In this document: positions 1 to 5,464 of the stretch, piece after piece | How positions within the stretch are numbered: position 1 is the first letter of the stretch | Layout: each line of letters opens with the position of its first letter | Assembly: GCA_002440975.1 (NCBI GenBank) | Contig: DJWN01000002.1 | Span: 1 to 13,607, forward strand | Direction of reading: 5' to 3' | Length of the DNA: 13,607 nt | Origin: Bacteroidales bacterium UBA6229 | GTDB lineage: Bacteria > Bacteroidota > Bacteroidia > Bacteroidales > F082 | Notes under the pieces: generated by a model | What the model was told of the DNA's origin: nothing | Databases searched by the model: none | The model's input: only the letters and a program-made list of their open reading frames with translations | Program-made: the position numbers and the translations under genes

Positions 1-2
1 TT

Positions 3-170
3 CTGAATATCATTGGAAAAGAAGGTTTTAGGCGTTTTGTTGTTTCCTTTTTCGCGTTTTTGTTATCCATTTGGACTTCATTGGAGCTTTTTTGGCGAAC
101 ACAAAAAAATCACTCCCAAATTCTGCTTGAAAATTTGCCTTCTTTACAACGGGAGTATTTGTTAATTTAG
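3..170 (+). CDS. 3' end of an unrecognised reading frame, cut by left edge
   Basis: Frame 3 is open from the left edge to a TAG at 168-170, giving 55 visible residues. They include a short hydrophobic stretch (FVVSFFAFLLSIW) followed by a polar tail ending in REYLLI. The other two forward frames have early stops. The composition would fit a membrane-protein C-terminus, but I do not recognise a family and 55 codons is short enough to be open by chance. It lies upstream of, and in the same direction as, the MFS transporter. Confidence 0.3.
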   Translation: MNIIGKEGFRRFVVSFFAFLLSIWTSLELFWRTQKNHSQILLENLPSLQREYLLI

Positions 171-224
171 CAGGGTAAAATTGACGTAAAATGAGAATTG
201 AAAGAAGTTTTTAGACGGACTGCC

Positions 225-238
225 GTTAGGCAACATTA
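225..238. repeat. Left arm of inverted repeat flanking the MFS gene
   Basis: GTTAGGCAACATTA here is the reverse complement of TAACGTTGCCTAAT at 1447-1460 with 12 of 14 bases matching. The first seven bases fit the integron core consensus GTTRRRY. I find no matching RYYYAAC partner upstream within the window, so a full attC site is not demonstrated. The arm also sits in a short palindrome, TGCC-GTTA-GGCA (221-232). Confidence 0.35.
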
Positions 239-266
239 AAAAAAACGCTGTGGAACGACAAAAATA

Positions 267-1466
267 ATGAATGGAAAGGAAAAAATATTTGGATTAGAAA
301 AAAATGCCTTTTTCACAGGACTAACAAGTTTTTTCACAGACACATCTACCAAAATGGTATATAGTGTTATGCCCCTATTTTTGTTATCGATAGGAGCATC
401 CAAAACAACTATATCTTTAATTGAAGGGATTGCTGAGAGTACAGCATCTTTATTAAAGGCTATTTCTGGATACTGGAGCGATAAGATTGGGAAAAACAAA
501 CCATTCATGATTATTGGATATGGTATTACTGCCATTATAACTCCCTTATATGCACTAGCAAGAATACCAATTCAGATTTTATTTTTTCGGTTTTTCGAAC
601 GCATTGGAAAAGGTTTAAGAGCAGCACCACGAGATAGCCTTATAAGTGGCTCAATTAAAAAAAATGAAGCAGGTAAAACTTTTGGTTTTCAGAAAGCAAT
701 GGATAATAGCGGAGCTATTGTTGGTCCTTTGATTGCATTCTTATTGTTATCTATTTTCCCTTTAAATTATTCTTACATATTTTTACTGGCTACTATTCCT
801 GCAATTCTTGGTGTTTTAACGATTATTGTTTTCATAAAAGAAGCAAAAGCAGAAAAAAAAGAAGCCACCAATAAGATTTCTTTAAAACAATTACCAAAAA
901 AGTTCTATTTCTTTCTTATTATAATTTTTGTGTTTACACTTGGCAATTCAGCCGATGCTTTGTTGCTTGTAAAAACAAGCGAAACAGGCATAGATAAATC
1001 ATACATCCCTTTTATGTACATGATATTTAATGCAGTATCAGTATTGCTTGCTATCCCGATTGGAAAATTATCGGATAGAATTGGTCGTGAAAAATTGATT
1101 ATTCTCGGTTTCTTAGTATATGCGATTGTTTATTATTTTTTTGGTAGATATAATAGTATAAATATTTTTATTTTCTTGTTTATGTTGTATGGATTTTATA
1201 GTGCTTTGACTGATGGTAGTCAGAAAGCAATGATTTCCGATATTGTCAGCAAAGATTTGAATGGGACAGGATTTGGAATTTATCATGCTGTACTTGGGAT
1301 TACCCTATTACCTGCGAGTTTAATTGCAGGATTACTTTATGATAAGGTCAATTCAAATGCACCATTTTATTTTGGTTCTGTAATGGCATTAATTGCTACT
1401 ATACTAATGATAATATTTACGATTATAGATAAGAAAAAAGAACAATTAACGTTGCCTAATAATTAG
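267..1466 (+). CDS. MFS transporter, substrate unknown
   Basis: A 399-residue protein of the usual 12-helix MFS size, very rich in hydrophobic segments, acting in the inner membrane as a proton-coupled permease or exporter. The loop after the second helix carries an MFS motif A-like sequence, GYWSDKIGKNKP (residues 68-79). A second one, GKLSDRIGREK (266-276), marks the second six-helix half. RIGKGLRAAPRD (112-123) and the QKAMDNSGAIVGP stretch (142-154) are typical of a subgroup of predicted drug or solute exporters whose substrates are mostly unassigned. The ATG at 267 has an A-rich leader and no good Shine-Dalgarno sequence. A weak promoter-like box (TAAAATTG, 176-183) differs at one position from TAnnTTTG. 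The last seven bases, including the TAG stop, lie inside hairpin repeat R1. The gene is AT-rich and stands alone, consistent with horizontal acquisition. Confidence 0.88.
   Translation: MNGKEKIFGLEKNAFFTGLTSFFTDTSTKMVYSVMPLFLLSIGASKTTISLIEGIAESTASLLKAISGYWSDKIGKNKPFMIIGYGITAIITPLYALARIPIQILFFRFFERIGKGLRAAPRDSLISGSIKKNEAGKTFGFQKAMDNSGAIVGPLIAFLLLSIFPLNYSYIFLLATIPAILGVLTIIVFIKEAKAEKKEATNKISLKQLPKKFYFFLIIIFVFTLGNSADALLLVKTSETGIDKSYIPFMYMIFNAVSVLLAIPIGKLSDRIGREKLIILGFLVYAIVYYFFGRYNSINIFIFLFMLYGFYSALTDGSQKAMISDIVSKDLNGTGFGIYHAVLGITLLPASLIAGLLYDKVNSNAPFYFGSVMALIATILMIIFTIIDKKKEQLTLPNN
1447..1460. repeat. Right arm of inverted repeat flanking the MFS gene
   Basis: TAACGTTGCCTAAT is inverted relative to 225-238 (12/14 matches) and falls in the last codons of the MFS gene. 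GCCTAAT resembles the R'' core (RYYYAAC) expected at the 3' end of an integron cassette. It continues into a 13-bp palindrome, CCTAATAATTAGG (1455-1467), which runs into repeat R1. Confidence 0.35.
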
Positions 1467-1511
1467 GAGATCATGTGGCACGAAGTGCCCAGCATGAACT
1501 CCCGGTTGAAC
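1460..1511 (+). repeat. Hairpin repeat, copy R1
   Basis: This 52-bp sequence recurs in the same orientation at 5090-5141 with 41/52 identity. It folds into a nested hairpin. The outer stem pairs 1466-1475 with 1493-1502 and has one A-A mismatch. The inner stem is GGCAC (1477-1481) with GTGCC (1485-1489) around a GAA loop. The conserved tail CTCCCGGTTGAAC follows. No T-run comes after the stem, so it is not a classical intrinsic terminator. It overlaps the MFS stop codon. Confidence 0.75.
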
Positions 1512-2097
1512 TATAATCCCCCAACCGAAGCTTGATATTATGGAAATTGCATAGGGTCAAAATAGGAGAGCGGAATGTGAGACGGCAAACGAGTGATAAA
1601 GCAATTGGAAGGTTCTTTGGCTTTTTTAGGGTTTTTCTGTGTTTTCAGTGGCAGTTTTGGTGTTCTTTTTTATAGCTTAATGCATTTATTTTCAGTGCCG
1701 GCCAATAGCCAGGCCATCCGTCATTAAATGACAGTTTAAGTTGGAACAATTATTTATGGGTGCATTTTGCTTGCAGTATCCTTGTTATCCAACCCGGCGA
1801 TCGTATCCGCGGCAGCAGCTCAAGCTCCATCATCCTGCCTTTGTTGCATTTTGGGTAGGTGAAAACATCAAAGTGAACGGACTTGCGTTACCGCCAATGC
1901 AACCACAGAAAATAGCCTTATGCATATATTTAGTACCTCTAAGAAAACCTTCATTTAACTAACATCCAGCAACATACTGTTAATAACTTTCTTGAATCTT
2001 TTTGGGATAATTTATAGATGATTAGTGTAATTTTCAGATATTTACATGATTAACTGGTTTATGGCGTTTTTTTTCGTCATAAGTCAAAAAAGATTCA
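1512..2097. other. About 590 bp without a confident gene
   Basis: This stretch lies between hairpin repeat R1 and the transposase start. It contains a GTCATT-A-AATGAC palindrome (1720-1732), a G+C-richer patch at about 1780-1870, and one weak reading frame (1741-1962). The left end of the insertion sequence should lie near its right side, but I could not define a terminal inverted repeat. TTTTTGG followed by an AT-rich run occurs near 1998 and loosely resembles the inverted sequence near 3700-3717; this is not convincing. Confidence 0.6.
1741..1962 (+). CDS. Doubtful small reading frame in a G+C-richer patch
   Basis: The frame opens with TTG at 1741 and runs 73 residues to a TAA. Its middle part (about residues 20-60, including the peptides QQLKLHHPAF and NIKVNGLALPPM) is encoded by DNA noticeably richer in G+C than its surroundings. 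I do not recognise a domain. It may be the visible part of a dispersed intergenic repeat or a relic rather than a translated gene. There is no clear ribosome binding site. Confidence 0.2.
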   Translation: MEQLFMGAFCLQYPCYPTRRSYPRQQLKLHHPAFVAFWVGENIKVNGLALPPMQPQKIALCIYLVPLRKPSFN

Positions 2098-2580
2098 TTG
2101 ATGAGAAAAAGGTTCGAGCAACAAATTTCACTTGGACAGATTCTAATTGAAGATGTGCAAATAAGGCTAAAGAGCCGCGATGCCATTGACGAACTGATGG
2201 CCGCATTACAAAAAATATTTCTCACGCCCACCTACAACGAGCAGATATTTGAAATACTGGAATCCAAACTTAATACAGGCAAAAAGCAAACAGGTCGTCC
2301 CGGCATGGACTTGTGGCACATATTTGTGCTTGCACAGTTGCGCCTTTGCATGAATGCCAGTTATGACCGGCTATGCCACATGGCCAATAATGACAGGATT
2401 GTGCGTAAAATAATGGGGGTAGAAAAAGAATCTGGTTATGGGTATAAAGAGTTTGATTATCAAAACATTTACGACAACCTTACCTGGCTTGATGACCAAG
2501 CAGTACGTCAACTCAATGAAGTGATAGTTGGTTTTGGGCACGAAGTGTTTAAAAAAAAGAGGCGGTTGCATTGCGCTTAA
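2098..2580 (+). CDS. ISNCY-like transposase, N-terminal part (frame 1)
   Basis: A 160-residue frame carrying the N-terminal DNA-binding part of an ISNCY-type transposase. It begins MRKRFEQQ and contains the family-typical TGRPGMDLWHIFVLAQLRL stretch (residues 65-83). It lacks the catalytic core, which continues in the -1 frame. After the slippery site at 2553-2559 the frame adds only RRLHCA and stops at 2578-2580, so as it stands it is a truncated product. A -1 shift after Lys154 would join it to the downstream frame and give a protein of 487 residues, close to a normal full-length transposase. Whether the shift is programmed or is a one-base indel in the A-run cannot be told from one copy. 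Confidence 0.8.
   Translation: MMRKRFEQQISLGQILIEDVQIRLKSRDAIDELMAALQKIFLTPTYNEQIFEILESKLNTGKKQTGRPGMDLWHIFVLAQLRLCMNASYDRLCHMANNDRIVRKIMGVEKESGYGYKEFDYQNIYDNLTWLDDQAVRQLNEVIVGFGHEVFKKKRRLHCA
2553..2559 (+). promoter_or_regulatory. Candidate -1 frameshift site A AAA AAG
   Basis: The A8 run 2551-2558 is followed by G, giving the heptamer A AAA AAG in the correct phase relative to frame 1 (codons AAA 2554-2556 and AAG 2557-2559). Slipping back one base makes the next codon GAG at 2559-2561, and that frame stays open to the second transposase part. This heptamer is used for programmed -1 frameshifting in several IS families. I see no strong downstream stem-loop; only a weak GCG/CGC pairing lies around 2562-2576. 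Confidence 0.45.
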
Positions 2581-3560
2581 AAACAGATAGTTTTGTAGTT
2601 GAGAGCAATGTACATTTCCCCACTGACTATAATTTATTATGGGACTGTTTACTCAAATGCCTTGATTTGGTAGTTAAATTTCTTGCCAAATACGAGCACA
2701 TTCAAGGATGGCGAAAAATAGGCAACTGGCGCAGTGAGCTCAAAGGGTTGATGCGCGAATTTGGCAAAGTGAACAGTTCTGGGGGGAAGAACAAGGAGCA
2801 CCGGGTAAAAAATGCAGCTATAGCCTATCTTACAAAAACGAGAACACTCTTCGACAAACTTCAAAATGAAGTTCCAAAGTTGCCCATGAACGACACAAAA
2901 GACCTATCAGTGCACTTAGTGCTGGAGGAATTTATGTCTCTGATGAAGAAACACGTGGGTCTTTTGGAACGCAGGGTGTTAAATGGGGAACAGATACCTC
3001 ACCACGAGAAACTATTTTCAGTTTTCGAGCACTACACCGAGTGGGTGAACAAAGGCAAGTTGTCGCCAAATGTTGAACTGGGGAAAAAACTGGGGATAAC
3101 CACAGATCAATATCACCTGATCTTGGATTATCAGGTTATGGATCACGAACAAGACAGGGATGTTGTATTAGGCTTGGCTGACAGGTTGTTAAGGAAATGG
3201 GTTATCGATTCCTGGAGTTTTGACAAAGGATTTTGGAACAAAGACAACAAAGCAATCTTGTCGTTAGAAATACCACACGTTATCATGCCAAAGCTTGGCA
3301 AACGAAGCCAGCAAGAAACCGAGCAAGAACAAGCCACAGTGTTCAAGAGGCTAAAAAACAAGCACAGTGCCATCGAATCAAACATAAACGAATTGGAACA
3401 TAGAGGATTAGACAAGTGTCCTGATCGGGGCTACCACCATTACAAAACCTATATTGGACTGGGTGTGTGTGCCTACAACCTAAAAAAAATCGGCAGAGCC
3501 ATACTTGAGGCTCAAAGGGCACAGCTAAAAGCAAAGCCCGTATTGCTAAAAGCGGCTTAA
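2571..3560 (+). CDS. ISNCY-like transposase, catalytic part (frame 3)
   Basis: This frame carries the DDE catalytic core. Counting from the TTG at 2571, candidate catalytic residues are Asp6 (LKTDSFVVES), Asp218 (SWSFDKGFW) and Glu269 (HSAIESNINEL). The family-typical C-terminal motif follows: HRGLDKCPDRG and then YIGLGVCAYNLKKIGRA. The frame is actually open from 2553, after a TAA at 2550-2552, and no good start codon or ribosome binding site is present. Translation is therefore more likely through frameshift fusion with the upstream frame than by independent initiation. All three catalytic positions appear intact, so the fused protein could be active. Confidence 0.8.
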   Translation: MRLKTDSFVVESNVHFPTDYNLLWDCLLKCLDLVVKFLAKYEHIQGWRKIGNWRSELKGLMREFGKVNSSGGKNKEHRVKNAAIAYLTKTRTLFDKLQNEVPKLPMNDTKDLSVHLVLEEFMSLMKKHVGLLERRVLNGEQIPHHEKLFSVFEHYTEWVNKGKLSPNVELGKKLGITTDQYHLILDYQVMDHEQDRDVVLGLADRLLRKWVIDSWSFDKGFWNKDNKAILSLEIPHVIMPKLGKRSQQETEQEQATVFKRLKNKHSAIESNINELEHRGLDKCPDRGYHHYKTYIGLGVCAYNLKKIGRAILEAQRAQLKAKPVLLKAA

Positions 3561-3799
3561 TAGATTGTTAATCATATAGTTATAGCGATTTGACAAGGTC
3601 ATAGTGGGAAAACTATGTCTTGATCTGTACAAAAAATCATAATATGTTGCATATCAAGCTAATGTCAATATATTTTTTAAAATTTAGTCCAAGAAATTAC
3701 TAAAATAGACCAAAAAAACTTTGCGCCAAAAGATTTTTTAGCATAGTTTAAAGTCCCGAAATTGAATTTGGTGTGTTTTCTTAGTGGCACTATTTATAG
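3561..3799. other. AT-rich region between transposase and MITE
   Basis: No gene is visible. A small hairpin CATAGT-GGGAAA-ACTATG lies at 3600-3617, but no T-run follows it. The right end of the insertion sequence should be in this interval. A candidate inverted match to the left flank near 3700-3717 is weak. Confidence 0.5.
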
Positions 3800-3808
3800 A
3801 TTTTTTAT

Positions 3809-3907
3809 CACTGTTGTCCGGTAAAAATAACGTAAGAACGCTCAATCGCTTTAATTATGCCGTCCCGTACGTACGGGACGACATAATATTTTTACCGGAC
3901 AACAATG
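3809..3907. mobile_element. 99-bp MITE-like element with 9-bp target duplication
   Basis: The ends are inverted repeats: 3812-3829 (TGTTGTCCGGTAAAAATA) and 3887-3904 (TATTTTTACCGGACAACA) are perfect complements. Pairing extends to CA/TG at 3809 and 3907 with one mismatch. The element is flanked on both sides by ATTTTTTAT (3800-3808 and 3908-3916), an apparent target-site duplication. Inside is a near-perfect 34-bp palindrome centred between 3870 and 3871, with arms 3854-3870 and 3871-3887 and one mismatch. There is no coding capacity. A duplication of about 9 bp would fit mobilisation by an IS4-type DDE transposase, but that is inference. The TIRs show no relation to the nearby ISNCY-like element. 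Confidence 0.8.
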
Positions 3908-3934
3908 ATTTTTTATACATAGTACATTATTAAA

Positions 3935-4002
3935 TGTAAAGAATTTAGCGTTTTCTTTACAAAAGACGTTATCTTTGTATAGATTTTTAAAAATACTTTA
4001 CA
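3935..4002 (+). promoter_or_regulatory. Candidate operator of the fic gene
   Basis: TGTAAAGAA (3935-3943) and TTCTTTACA (3953-3961) form a perfect 9-bp inverted repeat with a 9-bp spacer. A third half-site, CTTTACA (3996-4002), ends one base before the ATG. These sites bracket the -7 box at 3970-3977, so a protein bound there could block transcription. The Fic protein's own C-terminal winged helix is an obvious candidate binder, by inference only. Confidence 0.5.
3970..3977 (+). promoter_or_regulatory. Bacteroidetes-type -7 promoter box (fic)
   Basis: TATCTTTG matches the consensus TAnnTTTG and lies 26 bases upstream of the fic start codon. No clear TTTG -33 element is seen at the usual distance; the TTTAC of the operator arm lies just upstream instead. 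Confidence 0.55.
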
Positions 4003-4003
4003 T

Positions 4004-5074
4004 ATGGATACATGGGGATTGGTAGAACTGCCACTAAATATTGATTTAGAAACAAAAAGAGTATTAAAAGCATTACCTTCTGCACATGCTGCATTGGCAG
4101 AGCTTAAAGGAATTGCATCGACAATCCCTAACCAAAACATCCTAATTAATACACTTGGATTACAGGAAGCAAAAGACAGTTCGGCGATTGAGAATATAAT
4201 TACGACACATGATGATTTATATAAATCAGAATTAAATCTTGATGCATTTAAACCATTGCAAGCTAAAGAAGTCCAAAACTATATTTCAGCACTTAAAAAA
4301 GGATTTGAGTTAATTACCAAAACTGGATTACTGACAAATAAAAGCATTCTACAAATTCAAGAAATCCTGGAAGATAATAAAGCTGGATTTAGAAAACTAC
4401 CTGGAACTGCATTAAAAAATGCCGCGACTGGAGAGGCCATTTACACTCCACCTCAAGATTATGATGAAATAATAAAACTAATGACAAATCTTGAACGATA
4501 CATTAATGATTCAGAGATTCAAAATTGTGACCCTTTGATTAAAATGGCAATAATTCACTTTCAGTTTGAGAGTATTCACCCATTTTACGACGGAAATGGC
4601 AGAACAGGCAGGATTATAAATATTCTTTACCTGATTCTGGAAAAATTGCAAACCTTGCCGATTCTATATTTAAGTAATTATATCATCAAACATAAATCTG
4701 ACTACTACAAATATTTACAAAATGTTAGGAATGAGAATTTGTGGGAGGATTGGGTAATTTTTATGATAAAAGGAGTTGAAGAAACTGCACGTGAAACAAT
4801 TGATTTAATTATCAAAATTAAAGAATTAATGATGGAATACAAACATAATCTTCGGGACAATTATAAATTTTATAGTCAAGACTTGTTAAATAACCTTTTT
4901 AAACATCCTTACACAAAAATTGAATTCATTGTCAACGACTTAAATGTTTCAAGAATTACAGCTGCTAATTATTTGAATAAACTTGCTGAGGACGGGATTT
5001 TAAAGAAAGAAAGAATTGGAACTGGAAACTATTATGTAAATACAAAATTATTTAACCTTTTGACAAAAAGATAA
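4004..5074 (+). CDS. Fic family protein (probable AMPylase) with C-terminal winged helix
   Basis: A 356-residue cytoplasmic protein with a complete Fic core motif, HPFYDGNGRTGR (192-203). This includes the catalytic His192, the anion/Mg-binding Asp196 and Arg203. The family usually transfers AMP from ATP to a hydroxyl side chain of a target protein; the target is unknown. The N-terminal Fic_N region contains S59-SAI-E63-N64, matching the inhibitory motif (S/T)xxxE(G/N). This suggests an intramolecular, class II-like self-inhibited enzyme, which fits the absence of a separate antitoxin gene. The flap region lies around 128-150 (GFRKLPGTAL to IYTPP). Residues about 295-345 look like a winged helix-turn-helix (IEFIVNDLNVSRITAANYLN), as in many Fic proteins that may bind DNA. 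The gene is AT-rich, stands alone, follows a MITE and precedes repeat R2. Start ATG 4004 sits 26 bases after a -7 box. Confidence 0.9.
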   Translation: MDTWGLVELPLNIDLETKRVLKALPSAHAALAELKGIASTIPNQNILINTLGLQEAKDSSAIENIITTHDDLYKSELNLDAFKPLQAKEVQNYISALKKGFELITKTGLLTNKSILQIQEILEDNKAGFRKLPGTALKNAATGEAIYTPPQDYDEIIKLMTNLERYINDSEIQNCDPLIKMAIIHFQFESIHPFYDGNGRTGRIINILYLILEKLQTLPILYLSNYIIKHKSDYYKYLQNVRNENLWEDWVIFMIKGVEETARETIDLIIKIKELMMEYKHNLRDNYKFYSQDLLNNLFKHPYTKIEFIVNDLNVSRITAANYLNKLAEDGILKKERIGTGNYYVNTKLFNLLTKR

Positions 5075-5089
5075 AATCACTTGCGGTAG

Positions 5090-5141
5090 TAATTAGGGGT
5101 TCATGTGGTCGGCACGACCCGGCATGATCTCCCGGTTGAAC
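5090..5141 (+). repeat. Hairpin repeat, copy R2
   Basis: Second copy of the 52-bp repeat at 1460-1511, in the same orientation, starting 15 bases after the fic stop. The outer stem pairs 5096-5105 with 5123-5132 (one T-T mismatch and one G-T pair). The inner stem is GGTCG (5107-5111) with CGACC (5115-5119) around GCA. The three inner pairs that differ from R1 are changed on both sides so that pairing is kept. The tail CTCCCGGTTGAAC is identical to R1. Confidence 0.75.
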
Positions 5142-5146
5142 GACAA

Positions 5147-5253
5147 TTCGACAGGCTCACTGCAACGTATCTCGACACTTCGGCTGGCTCAGCGCAACGC
5201 AAGCTCAATACACCGCATTTCGACAGGCTCCTTTCGGAAAGCTCAGGGCATCG
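5147..5253. repeat. Cluster of TTCGACAGGCTC-type dispersed repeats
   Basis: Three degenerate copies follow one another. TTCGACAGGCTCACTGCAAC begins at 5147, a TCTCGACACTTCGGCTGGCT version begins at 5170, and TTTCGACAGGCTC begins at 5218 and leads into a CTTTC-G-GAAAG hairpin (5231-5241) and CTCAGGGCATCG. Such CGACAGGCTC/AGCTCAG sequences are, from general experience, common dispersed intergenic repeats in Bacteroidetes genomes. Short frames through this patch are not credible genes. From 5254 to 5365 I see nothing else of note. Confidence 0.65.
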
Positions 5254-5365
5254 CAGCTCTGACAATGCGGCGGCAGGGCGATCCATTTATCAGGTTCAAT
5301 TCCATGAGGATCAGGTTTTTCCTTTTGTTTGTTGGTAAATAGCTACAAAAATAAGGAAAGCCACG

Positions 5366-5373
5366 TACCTTTG
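5366..5373 (+). promoter_or_regulatory. Bacteroidetes-type -7 promoter box (MutS-related gene)
   Basis: TACCTTTG fits TAnnTTTG and lies 91 bases before the ATG at 5465. No TTTG -33 element is found at the usual distance, so the assignment rests on the -7 box alone. Confidence 0.4.
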
Positions 5374-5464
5374 CATCAGAAAAAAGGCTAATTGTTTTGA
5401 GACTTTAAACTGTATAGCAGAACAATCGGCTTAATTATTGATCTAAAATACAGCGCAACAAATA

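Larger units (their letters stand above)
2098..3560 (+). mobile_element. ISNCY-like insertion sequence, coding core
   Basis: Two overlapping frames together encode a DDE transposase of the type NCBI labels ISNCY family. Only the coding core is bounded here. The full element should extend somewhat on both sides, into about 1990-2097 and 3561-3720. No terminal inverted repeat or target duplication could be identified with confidence, so the element may be degraded at its ends. Confidence 0.75.

Noticed and set aside
1466..1502. R1 or R2 hairpin as an intrinsic terminator
   Set aside because: No T-rich run follows the stem on either strand in either copy.
1454..1511. R1 as a full integron attC site
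   Set aside because: GTTGAAC at its right end has no complementary partner at the left (GCCTAAT does not pair with it), and R2 lacks the GCCTAA core altogether. Kept only as a hypothesis in the findings.
2034..2231. Minus-strand frame overlapping the transposase start
   Set aside because: It is antisense to the recognised transposase N-terminus and carries no recognisable features.
1998..3717. Terminal inverted repeats of the ISNCY-like element
   Set aside because: Candidate matches between the left flank (TTTTTGG then an AT run, and GGCG then a T-run) and the inverted right flank need gaps and are mostly low-complexity T-runs.
3854..3887. The 34-bp palindrome as a stand-alone protein-binding operator
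   Set aside because: It lies wholly inside the MITE and is better explained as part of that element's folded structure.
5103..5342. Short reading frames over the repeat cluster on both strands
   Set aside because: They run through R2 and the TTCGACAGGCTC repeats, have no ribosome binding site and no recognisable domain; the open frames follow from the repeat composition.
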